From an uncultured Bacteroidota bacterium (GTDB lineage Bacteria; Bacteroidota; Bacteroidia; UKL13-3), in NCBI GenBank assembly GCA_903898215.1, contig CAIUEQ010000201.1, forward strand, positions 1 through 6,851: 6,851 nt of DNA, read 5' to 3'. The notes below the pieces were generated by a model, which saw nothing but the letters and a program-made list of their open reading frames with translations, did no database searches and was not told where the DNA came from. The position numbers and the translations under genes were made by a program. Position 1 is the stretch's first letter, and every line of letters begins with the position of its first letter. This document shows, one piece after another, positions 1-5,380 of this stretch.

Positions 1-26
1 GTAATTCTATCATCACTATTTTCAAT

Positions 27-62
27 AAAAAAAATGTCAGAAGAAAAATCCTCTGACATTTT
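27..62 (-). terminator. Terminator-like hairpin, first copy
   Basis: Bases 31-41 (AAAATGTCAGA) pair perfectly with 52-62 (TCTGACATTTT) around a 10-base loop. Read on the minus strand, the stem runs into the complement of the A-run at 27-34, giving eight Us, the form of a rho-independent terminator. On the plus strand only four Ts close the stem, so activity in that direction would be weak. The nearest minus-strand gene already has an identical copy nearer its stop codon, so this one would be a second, back-up site. Confidence 0.6.
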
Positions 63-68
63 AAAAAA

Positions 69-95
69 CTTGTCATGTCGAGCGGAGTCGAGACA
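69..95. repeat. Single CGAG arm without its partner
   Basis: This 27-base arm is identical to 231-257 but lacks the facing inverted arm that follows the second copy. Where that arm would be expected there is unrelated sequence with a different small hairpin (137-158). The arm is clearly richer in G and C than its surroundings. It reads as a truncated or rearranged copy of the complete inverted repeat at 231-318. Confidence 0.7.
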
Positions 96-136
96 TTGCT
101 GGTTTGAAACATTTTGCTTCAATGGAAAACATAAGC

Positions 137-158
137 CGTCTGACCTTTGGGTCTGACG
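137..158. repeat. Small hairpin with internal GTCTGAC direct repeat
   Basis: Bases 137-145 (CGTCTGACC) pair with 150-158 (GGTCTGACG) through eight base pairs and one T-T mismatch, around the four-base loop TTTG. The heptamer GTCTGAC also occurs twice in direct orientation, at 138-144 and 151-157. The hairpin lies in the 38-base segment unique to the first repeat copy. There is no U-tract on either side, so it is not an obvious terminator, and its function is unknown. Confidence 0.55.
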
Positions 159-188
159 ACATGTAATTCTATCATCACTATTTTCAAT

Positions 189-224
189 AAAAAAAATGTC
201 AGAAGAAAAATCCTCTGACATTTT
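189..224 (-). terminator. Probable terminator of the minus-strand peptidase/lipoprotein pair
   Basis: This is the second copy of the hairpin: 193-203 pairs perfectly with 214-224, with a 10-base loop and eight Us on the minus strand from the A-run at 189-196. It lies about 110 bases beyond the stop codon of the DUF4920 lipoprotein gene, after the CGAG hairpin, and is the first site downstream with both a stem and a U-tract. Confidence 0.65.
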
Positions 225-230
225 AAAAAA

Positions 231-318
231 CTTGTCATGTCGAGCGGAGTCGAGACATTGCTGGTTTGAAACATTTTGCTTCAATGAACCTGTTCTCGAC
301 TCCGCTCGAACTGACAAG
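231..318. repeat. Complete CGAG inverted repeat, long imperfect hairpin
   Basis: The left arm 231-257 and right arm 291-318 are near-perfect reverse complements. Seven pairs (231-237 with 312-318) are followed by a two-base mismatch, sixteen continuous pairs (240-255 with 294-309, core TCTCGACTCCGCTCGA), one bulged T at 293 and two further pairs. The loop is 33 bases (258-290). The arm ends about 15 bases from the stop codon of the lipoprotein gene, so the hairpin would fold in its mRNA 3' end. From memory, CGAGCGGAGTCGAG-type arms recur between genes in Bacteroidota genomes; that is recollection, not a search. It could protect mRNA 3' ends, be a non-autonomous mobile repeat, or simply persist as a dispersed repeat. 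Confidence 0.85.
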
Positions 319-333
319 CCGAAGTAACGACAA

Positions 334-729
334 TTACTTTATCAAAATTCCTGTTGCTGAAATTTTTAATTCAGTTTTCCCTTTTACAATTTCTTTTACA
401 GCCTTACCATCAACCACAGCAATTTTACCACTGATATTATTTGGAAGTACAAATGCTTTATTCTCTACCTCAATAAAAAGAGCTTCACCACCTTTATTTT
501 CTAGAGTCATCCAGCAACCTTCTCCTTTACAATACTCTTCAATAATGCCTGTAACTTTTACTGGAAAACTATCAGCAGTTTGAAATTGTGCCATCACATC
601 GCTAACAGTTTTTGCACTATCGGCTGAAACTGTTGTTCCAAAATTTCCTGTTTGTGGAAGCTTTGCACGAGGATCATTATTACAACTCATAATTGTTGCA
701 ATACAAAGAATGAATAATAGATTTTTCAT
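334..729 (-). CDS. DUF4920 family lipoprotein, short form
   Basis: This 131-residue protein starts with a basic residue and a hydrophobic stretch ending in a lipobox-like I-M-S-C, so Cys16 is the likely lipidated residue and the mature protein is probably tethered in the periplasm or at the outer membrane. The rest resembles DUF4920: a V-x-G-x-I strand near 59-63, then Y66-C67-x4-C72-W73-M74, an acidic F-I-E-V strand (85-88) and a G-K-x-x-V-V-D-G segment (101-108), ending in A-x-G-I-L-I-K. The pattern suggests a small beta-barrel fold. The two cysteines could form a disulfide or bind a ligand, but the family's biochemical role is unknown to me. Members I recall are longer, with a charged helical insert before the last strand; here that insert appears to be missing. 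The start was chosen because it gives a complete lipoprotein signal. The gene lies 62 bases downstream of the S46 peptidase gene in the same direction and may share its transcript. Confidence 0.85.
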   Translation of the reverse strand: MKNLLFILCIATIMSCNNDPRAKLPQTGNFGTTVSADSAKTVSDVMAQFQTADSFPVKVTGIIEEYCKGEGCWMTLENKGGEALFIEVENKAFVLPNNISGKIAVVDGKAVKEIVKGKTELKISATGILIK

Positions 730-753
730 ATCAAATTTATTTTAAATTCTGTT

Positions 754-785
754 TTGTAGAGACGTTGCATGCAACGTCTCTACAA
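754..785. repeat. Perfect 32-base intergenic palindrome
   Basis: The half-site TTGTAGAGACGTTGCA (754-769) is followed directly by its exact reverse complement (770-785), with no spacer. It nearly fills the 62-base gap between the S46 peptidase stop codon, six bases away, and the lipoprotein start. As RNA it would form a stem of about 14 pairs closed by a minimal loop; as DNA it could extrude a cruciform or bind a dimer. No U-tract follows on either strand, so it is not a classical terminator. From memory, GTAGAGACG...CGTCTCTAC palindromes are dispersed repeats in several Bacteroidota and cyanobacterial genomes. It could stabilise the peptidase mRNA end or reduce read-through into the lipoprotein gene. 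Confidence 0.95.
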
Positions 786-791
786 TGTTAT

Positions 792-2933
792 TTATTGAAC
801 AATTTTTAATTCGTTGATAATATTACTTGCTTGTCCGTATTTATCAATTAAAAATAATACGTAACGAATATCAACACAAATGGTACGTTTATTAGCCGGA
901 TCAAAATGAATGTTACCACTCATTGCTTCCCAATTTCCGTCAAAAGCCAAACCTATAATTCTTCCTTCGCCATCAATAACCGGGCTACCACTGTTTCCAC
1001 CTGTGATATCGTTATCAGTTAAAAATGCTACAGGCAATTTACCATCTTTCATTGCATAACGTCCGTAGTCTTTTGATTTTTGTAAATCGATCAATCGTTG
1101 AGGAACATCAAACTCAGGGTTACCTTTAAATTTAATATTTTTCTCAATCACCTCATCAAGATTTGTGATCATTGGGAATTTCATATACGGACTTACAATT
1201 CCGTAAGTTAAACGCATTGATGAATTGGCATCAGGATAAAATTGTTTTGTTGGTTGCATTTCCATCAAACCTTTAATATATAAGCGTCCGAGAGCTAATG
1301 TAGTTTCGTTGTACTCATCAACTTTAGGTTTAAAATTATCGTTATAATAATTTCTAAAAGCTTTGATATGTTTATACATTGGATCATTTTTCAACAATGA
1401 AATTCTAGGATTTTTGAACCAAGCTTTCACCATATCCATATCAGCAAAAATGCTTGTTGTAAAAATATCGTTGGTATAATTTTTAATTGCTTCGCGAGAA
1501 TTTGCATTTCCTTTGATGATCATCTCACCTACAAATTTTGGTTGTTGATCTTTAGGAATATTGTTGCAATACAATACTAAAATGCTGTCGAAAATTCTTT
1601 TGTCAGCATCTATGATGGTTCCCGAAAAAGGAATATCATCAAGAGATGCAAGCATTTGCGATTTCACTTTTTCAGTTGTTTTATCATCACCTTTTGCAAT
1701 GGCATCTTCGATAGCAATAGCCATAGCTGTCATCCTCGAAATAAAAGGAGAAGAAATTCCTTCACCTAAATATGTTGCCTGCAAACTTATTGGCTTATAA
1801 GCTTCAAAAGCTTTTGAAACATCAGTCAATAAATTTTTGTATTCAGTTTTATCGGCAGCCCATTTTCCAAAAGCAAGTTCTTCTTTTTGTTTTTGTTCAA
1901 ACACTTTATTGTTTTTTAATTGCTCAGCTTCACCTCTGTAAAACTTCCAATAATTTGCAACACCGGCAAACTGTGAAGTTAATTTTAAACGAACATCAAC
2001 ATCTTTAACCATTTGTTCTTTCCAAGCATTCAATCTTACATCACGTAATTTTACGATTGCAGGATCTACCATATCAGTTGCGATTTGAACTCCTTGAGAA
2101 AACTCGTAGCGATTTGTTCTTCCAGGAAATCCCATGATCATAGAAAAGTCGCCTTTGTTTACACCTTTTAAACTGATCGGTAAAAAATATTTTGGTGTAT
2201 AAGGAATATTATCAGCAGAATATTTTGCAGCCTTACCATCTTTATCCGAATAAATTCTGAACATGCTAAAATCTCCGGTATGACGAGGCCACATCCAATT
2301 ATCAGTTTCGCCACCAAATTTTCCAATATTTTGAGGTGGTGCACCTACTAAACGGATGTCTGTAAATCTTTCAAAAACAAAAAGATAATAAGCATTGCCT
2401 TTAAACATTTCGCGACATTGTGCTTCGTAGGTTGTTCCTTTTGTAACGCGATCAGTAATTGATTTATAGATAGCAGGCAAACGTTTTGCACGATCTTTTT
2501 CAGAAAGATTTTTTACTGAATCAAGAACTTCTGTAGAGATATCATCCATGCGAACAAGAAATGACACGGTGATTCCGGGAGCAGGTCTTTCTTCCTGATA
2601 AGATTTTGCCCAAAAGCCATTATCTAAAATATTATCTTTTGCAGTACTTAAAGCAGTGATTGCTCCGTAACCGCAATGGTGATTAGTTAGTACAAGGCCT
2701 TTTGCAGAAATAACTTCAGCAGTACAACCTCCACCAAACCAAACAACTGCATCTTTCAAACTTGCCTGATTTACATCATACAATTGCTCGGGAGTAAGTT
2801 TTAGTCCCATTTTTTTCATCTTCTCGTGATTTAATTTTTTGAGAAGCATTGGTATCCACATTCCTTCGTCAGCTTTAACATTTAAAGACCCTAACAATAA
2901 AAATGCAATAAGAATTCTGATCATGTTTTTCAT
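792..2933 (-). CDS. S46 family dipeptidyl-peptidase, DPP7-like
   Basis: This secreted serine exopeptidase of 713 residues is expected to remove dipeptides from the N-termini of oligopeptides in the periplasm or at the cell surface. Residues 1-21 form a signal peptide (hydrophobic 5-16, likely cut after VKA), leading into the D-E-G-M-W-I-P start typical of mature S46 enzymes. The trypsin-like catalytic elements are visible: T-N-H-H-C-G-Y with probable catalytic His86, the D-N-W-M-W-P-R-H-T-G-D segment with probable catalytic Asp221, and T-G-G-N-S-G-S-P with nucleophile Ser648. The middle region (about 290-580) is the helical domain that caps the active site in known S46 structures. Length matches the family (about 700-720). 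Eighteen residues after Ser648, where DPP11 enzymes carry the arginine that selects acidic P1 residues, this protein has Gly666. That favours a DPP7-type preference for hydrophobic residues, although the surrounding sequence (FDGNWEAMSG) is not decisive. All key residues are present. The DUF4920 lipoprotein gene follows downstream, and pitA is transcribed divergently. Confidence 0.95.
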   Translation of the reverse strand: MKNMIRILIAFLLLGSLNVKADEGMWIPMLLKKLNHEKMKKMGLKLTPEQLYDVNQASLKDAVVWFGGGCTAEVISAKGLVLTNHHCGYGAITALSTAKDNILDNGFWAKSYQEERPAPGITVSFLVRMDDISTEVLDSVKNLSEKDRAKRLPAIYKSITDRVTKGTTYEAQCREMFKGNAYYLFVFERFTDIRLVGAPPQNIGKFGGETDNWMWPRHTGDFSMFRIYSDKDGKAAKYSADNIPYTPKYFLPISLKGVNKGDFSMIMGFPGRTNRYEFSQGVQIATDMVDPAIVKLRDVRLNAWKEQMVKDVDVRLKLTSQFAGVANYWKFYRGEAEQLKNNKVFEQKQKEELAFGKWAADKTEYKNLLTDVSKAFEAYKPISLQATYLGEGISSPFISRMTAMAIAIEDAIAKGDDKTTEKVKSQMLASLDDIPFSGTIIDADKRIFDSILVLYCNNIPKDQQPKFVGEMIIKGNANSREAIKNYTNDIFTTSIFADMDMVKAWFKNPRISLLKNDPMYKHIKAFRNYYNDNFKPKVDEYNETTLALGRLYIKGLMEMQPTKQFYPDANSSMRLTYGIVSPYMKFPMITNLDEVIEKNIKFKGNPEFDVPQRLIDLQKSKDYGRYAMKDGKLPVAFLTDNDITGGNSGSPVIDGEGRIIGLAFDGNWEAMSGNIHFDPANKRTICVDIRYVLFLIDKYGQASNIINELKIVQ

Positions 2934-2959
2934 ATTTTTAACTTTAATTTTAGTAGCAA

Positions 2960-2967
2960 CGAAAGTA
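2960..2967 (-). promoter_or_regulatory. Candidate -7 element for the S46 peptidase gene
   Basis: Read on the minus strand this is TACTTTCG, one mismatch from the Bacteroidota -7 consensus TAnnTTTG. It would start the transcript near 2954, giving a leader of about 20 bases. I see no clear TTTG-type -33 element at the usual distance. The downstream side continues TTGCTA, shared with the upp promoter region. Confidence 0.35.
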
Positions 2968-3027
2968 TTTAAAAATCATTAATCGAAAAATTAAAGTATA
3001 AACACATCGCATGACTTAAATCATCTC

Positions 3028-3057
3028 TTGTTAATTCAGGGTAAATCTTTATGTTGC
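3028..3057 (+). promoter_or_regulatory. Candidate promoter for pitA
   Basis: TTG at 3028-3030 could serve as the -33 element. It is separated by 19 bases from TATGTTGC (3050-3057), which matches the TAnnTTTG -7 pattern at all but the last two positions. Transcription would begin near 3063, leaving a leader of about 27 AT-rich bases with no Shine-Dalgarno sequence, as is usual in this phylum. The match is moderate and based on pattern only. Confidence 0.35.
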
Positions 3058-3089
3058 AAACAAATATTAAAATAACAATTACTTAATAT

Positions 3090-4496
3090 ATGTTCGGCTT
3101 AGATACCACTCTCACGCTTCTTTTAATTTTTTGTTTATTTGCAGCATTCGCTTTCGAGTTCATCAATGGTTTTCACGACACTGCAAACGCGGTGGCAACA
3201 GTTATTTACACCAATTCATTAAAACCGTGGGTGGCTGTAATTTGGTCGGGAATATGTAATGGTATTGGTGTATTTATTGGTGGAATTACCGTAGCAATGG
3301 GAATCAGTAATATGTTGCCGGTTGAAGTTCTTACAGATACAAATATTCATCACAGCATTGCATTGATAATGGCATTATTGCTTACCGCTATTATCTGGAA
3401 TCTTGGTACATGGTATAAAGGAATTCCTTGTTCGAGTTCACATACATTGATAGGTTCAATTTTAGGTGTTGGATTAGCATTTTCATTTGTTGCCGAAAAT
3501 AAAACCATCTCTTATGTAAACTGGGGAAAGGCACAGGATATCGGTTTGTCATTATTATTATCTCCTATCATCGGTTTCAGTATTGCCATTTTGTTCATGT
3601 ATATTTTAAGACAAATTGTTAAAAAAAATAAAGCAATATTTAAAGAGCCGGTTTCAAATGATCCTCCCCCACCATGGATCAGATTTATTTTATTGCTTAC
3701 CTGTACAGGTGTAAGTTTATCACATGGTTCAAATGATGGACAAAAAGGTGTTGGATTGGTGATGCTGATTTTAATTGCAATTGTCCCTTCCTATTTTGCT
3801 CTCGACCATTCGGTAGACATTCAGGATTACAAAAAAAATATCATCGAAGTTCAGGCTGTTATCAAAAAAATTGACGCTACCTCATTAAATAAGGCCGACA
3901 GTTTTGAACTGATTAAAACAACTGCTTTAGTTGCTCAATTAAAAACAAAAACTGATTCGATAAATGATGTTACAACTCTTAGTGATGCTAACCAATATGC
4001 TTTTCGTAAAAATGTAATTCTTATTGGAAAGTCAACAAAAAAATTACTCGAAAGTGAAAATTTAACCTTAAGTATCAAGGATAAGAAAATATTAAAAAGT
4101 GATGTGGAAAGTTTAAAAACCATCACTGATTACGCACCGTATTGGGTAATATTAATGATCTCCATTGCATTAGGATTTGGAACAATGGTTGGATGGAAAC
4201 GAATCGTGAAAACCATAGGTGAAAAAATTGGCAAGCAACATTTGTCGTATGCACAAGGTGCTTCTGCCGAACTTGTAGCAGCAGGAACAATTACTTTATC
4301 TACGATATACGGACTGCCGGTAAGCACAACACATGTGCTTTCTTCGGGAGTAGCCGGAAGTATGGTTGCCAGTAAAGGTGTTAAAAATTTACAACCCGCA
4401 ACAATCAAAGCAATTGCTTTAGCATGGTTACTAACTCTTCCTGTTTGTATTATTATGTCGGGAGGATTTTATTTACTGTTCAGATTGATTTTCTAA
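3090..4496 (+). CDS. pitA: PitA-type low-affinity inorganic phosphate transporter
   Basis: This is a 468-residue inner-membrane permease of the Pit family (PiT/SLC20 superfamily), which imports phosphate, typically as a neutral metal-phosphate complex with protons. Both inverted-repeat signature regions are present: N-G-F-H-D-T-A-N-A-V-A-T-V-I-Y-T at 26-41 and A-E-L-V-A-A-G-T through G-L-P-V-S-T-T-H-V-L-S-S at 393-419. Other matches to E. coli PitA as I recall it are I-I-W-N-L-G-T-W-Y with S-S-S-H-T-L-I-G (101-122), S-H-G-S-N-D-G-Q-K-G-x-G-L-V-M-L (211-226) and G-E-K-I-G-K (377-382). Hydrophobic segments lie near 6-25, 46-70, 87-105, 117-135, 150-174, 198-236, 350-368, 390-427 and 438-466. 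A lysine-rich hydrophilic segment at 237-348 splits the two halves; its position is conserved but its sequence is not. E. coli PitA is 499 residues, so this copy is slightly short but complete. No PhoU-like partner gene adjoins it. The start fits the first membrane segment. Confidence 0.95.
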   Translation: MFGLDTTLTLLLIFCLFAAFAFEFINGFHDTANAVATVIYTNSLKPWVAVIWSGICNGIGVFIGGITVAMGISNMLPVEVLTDTNIHHSIALIMALLLTAIIWNLGTWYKGIPCSSSHTLIGSILGVGLAFSFVAENKTISYVNWGKAQDIGLSLLLSPIIGFSIAILFMYILRQIVKKNKAIFKEPVSNDPPPPWIRFILLLTCTGVSLSHGSNDGQKGVGLVMLILIAIVPSYFALDHSVDIQDYKKNIIEVQAVIKKIDATSLNKADSFELIKTTALVAQLKTKTDSINDVTTLSDANQYAFRKNVILIGKSTKKLLESENLTLSIKDKKILKSDVESLKTITDYAPYWVILMISIALGFGTMVGWKRIVKTIGEKIGKQHLSYAQGASAELVAAGTITLSTIYGLPVSTTHVLSSGVAGSMVASKGVKNLQPATIKAIALAWLLTLPVCIIMSGGFYLLFRLIF

Positions 4497-4501
4497 AAAT
4501 C

Positions 4502-4543
4502 AAAAACTGTTATTTTACATTACAAAAAACATAATAGTTTTTT
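4502..4543 (+). terminator. AT-rich terminator hairpin between convergent pitA and upp
   Basis: Bases 4502-4513 (AAAAACTGTTAT) pair with 4531-4542 (ATAATAGTTTTT) through 12 pairs including one G-U, with a 17-base loop. The stem begins five bases after the pitA stop codon and ends in six Ts (4538-4543). On the minus strand it likewise ends in a run of Us, so it could also stop transcription from upp. The stem is AT-rich and therefore weak, so confidence is moderate. Confidence 0.5.
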
Positions 4544-4604
4544 GGAAAAATAATTTGTTCTCCTTCAGGAATTCATTGTCAATACAACACCTGAAAAAAA
4601 TTTG

Positions 4605-5252
4605 CTATACTTTTTCACCAAAACTTAAATCACCGGCATCTCCAAGTCCTGGAACAATATACCCATGAGTATTTAATGAATCATCAACATCAGCAATCCA
4701 TAATATTGCATCAGGTAATTTTTCTTTCAGATATTCAATTCCAATTTTGCTGGCAATAAGGCATGCGATATGAACTTGTTTTGGTTTCCCTTTTTTTAGA
4801 ATAGTATGGTAGGCAAGTTCAATTGATCGTCCAGTTGCTAACATCGGGTCAATTAATATTAAAACTTTATCATTGATATCCGGACTCGCCAAATACTCAA
4901 CTATAATTTCAAAATTCAGTTCGTCAATATGCTTGCGATAAGCAGAAATATAAGCACAATCAGACTTATCAAAATATTCAAGAAAGCCCTGATGCATTGG
5001 CAATCCTGCTCTAAGGATTGTTGCCAAAACGGGATGTTCGGCTAAAACTTTTGATTGATGAATACCAAGTGGGGTATTGATTTCTGTATCGGTAAAACGT
5101 AATTCTTTACTAATTTCGTAAGCCATGATTTGGCCAATACGTTCAATATTTTTTCTGAACTGCATTCTGTTTTCCTGAATCTTTACATCACGCAATTCGG
5201 AAACAAACTGAAGAATTAAACTGTTTTTTTGGTTTAAATAATTTACTTGCAT
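4605..5252 (-). CDS. upp: Uracil phosphoribosyltransferase
   Basis: This cytoplasmic enzyme of 215 residues converts uracil and PRPP to UMP and pyrophosphate in pyrimidine salvage. The type I phosphoribosyltransferase core is clear: A-T-I-L-R-A-G-L-P-M-H-Q-G (77-89) contains the conserved Arg81; the PRPP loop V-L-I-L-I-D-P-M-L-A-T-G-R-S spans 130-143; and the uracil-binding C-terminus Y-I-V-P-G-L-G-D-A-G-D-L-S-F-G covers 198-212. The length is close to the usual 208-217. The PRPP loop has Arg142 where E. coli Upp has Gly, and Leu209 replaces the basic residue seen after GDAGD in many enzymes; I recall the latter as normal for Bacteroidota. The N-terminus (L-N-Q-K-N-S-L-x-x-Q-F-V-S-E-L-R-D) matches the family, which supports this start. 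The gene stands alone, convergent with pitA and divergent from the YbjT-like gene. No uracil permease or regulator is adjacent. Confidence 0.96.
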   Translation of the reverse strand: MQVNYLNQKNSLILQFVSELRDVKIQENRMQFRKNIERIGQIMAYEISKELRFTDTEINTPLGIHQSKVLAEHPVLATILRAGLPMHQGFLEYFDKSDCAYISAYRKHIDELNFEIIVEYLASPDINDKVLILIDPMLATGRSIELAYHTILKKGKPKQVHIACLIASKIGIEYLKEKLPDAILWIADVDDSLNTHGYIVPGLGDAGDLSFGEKV

Positions 5253-5259
5253 ATAGCAA

Positions 5260-5267
5260 CGAATTTA
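5260..5267 (-). promoter_or_regulatory. Candidate -7 element for upp, implying a very short leader
   Basis: Read on the minus strand this is TAAATTCG, one mismatch from TAnnTTTG, followed by TTGCTAT and then the ATG at 5252. With normal spacing, transcription would start within a few bases of the start codon, so the mRNA would be leaderless or nearly so. No strong -33 element is visible. The element shares TTCGTTGCTA with the S46 peptidase promoter region. Confidence 0.3.
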
Positions 5268-5333
5268 GAAAACTAATTAGATTTATTTATTTTGGTGAAA
5301 TGATTTAAGGAATAAATTGAGTTAATTGAGAAT

Positions 5334-5341
5334 TACTTTGT
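5334..5341 (+). promoter_or_regulatory. Weak candidate -7 element for the YbjT-like gene
   Basis: TACTTTGT resembles TAnnTTTG with the last bases shifted by one position. It lies 39 bases before the start codon, giving a plausible leader of about 34 bases. No -33 element is found at 17-23 bases upstream. The rest of the spacer is AT-rich and gives no better candidate. Confidence 0.22.
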
Positions 5342-5380
5342 AAGTTATTATTAATATTTTTTTAGTAAGAGATAAAAATT

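Larger units (their letters stand above)
1..286. repeat. Tandem direct repeat, 124-base identical blocks with 162-base period
   Basis: Bases 1-124 and 163-286 are identical by eye, including an eight-A run (27-34 and 189-196). They are separated by 38 bases of other sequence (125-162). Each block contains, in order, a short AT-rich leader, a hairpin with an 11-base-pair stem, a GC-rich CGAG arm, and a stretch ending in TTCAATG. The blocks diverge at 125 versus 287. The window begins at base 1 of the first block, so more copies or a longer unit may lie to the left. Perfect identity in non-coding DNA points to recent duplication or ongoing homogenisation, but an assembly artefact cannot be excluded. 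No protein can be supported here on either strand; this entry and those for the hairpins within it describe the gene-free stretch 1-333. Confidence 0.92.

Noticed and set aside
231..318. Insertion sequence remnant with terminal inverted repeats
   Set aside because: The 33-base interior cannot encode a transposase, and I see no convincing target-site duplication at the flanks. A REP- or MITE-like repeat remains possible.
1..333. CRISPR array or riboswitch
   Set aside because: There are only two long repeats with no set of short regular repeats and unique spacers, and no conserved aptamer core is recognisable. The region lies downstream, not upstream, of its neighbouring gene.
266..583. Open reading frame of 105 codons on the plus strand
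   Set aside because: It lies mostly opposite the DUF4920 lipoprotein gene and begins inside the repeat region. The translation has no recognisable domain, while the opposite strand has a clear lipobox and family motif.
732..739. Minus-strand TAAATTTG, an exact TAnnTTTG match just before the lipoprotein gene
   Set aside because: It ends two bases from the ATG, so transcription would begin inside the coding region. It is more likely part of the AT-rich translation leader.
1561..2008. Two overlapping plus-strand frames opposite the S46 peptidase
   Set aside because: Both are antisense shadows of conserved peptidase coding sequence, with no family resemblance and no start signals.
3935..4408. 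Two minus-strand frames inside pitA
   Set aside because: They are antisense to well-conserved PitA segments, including the second signature region, and have no independent support.
4564..4595. Hairpin TTCAGG/CCTGAA with a nested TTGT/ACAA stem downstream of upp
   Set aside because: The outer stem is only six pairs with an uneven internal loop, and it is followed by As on the plus strand and no U-tract on the minus strand. It is not a terminator, and the hairpin at 4502-4543 explains the spacer better.
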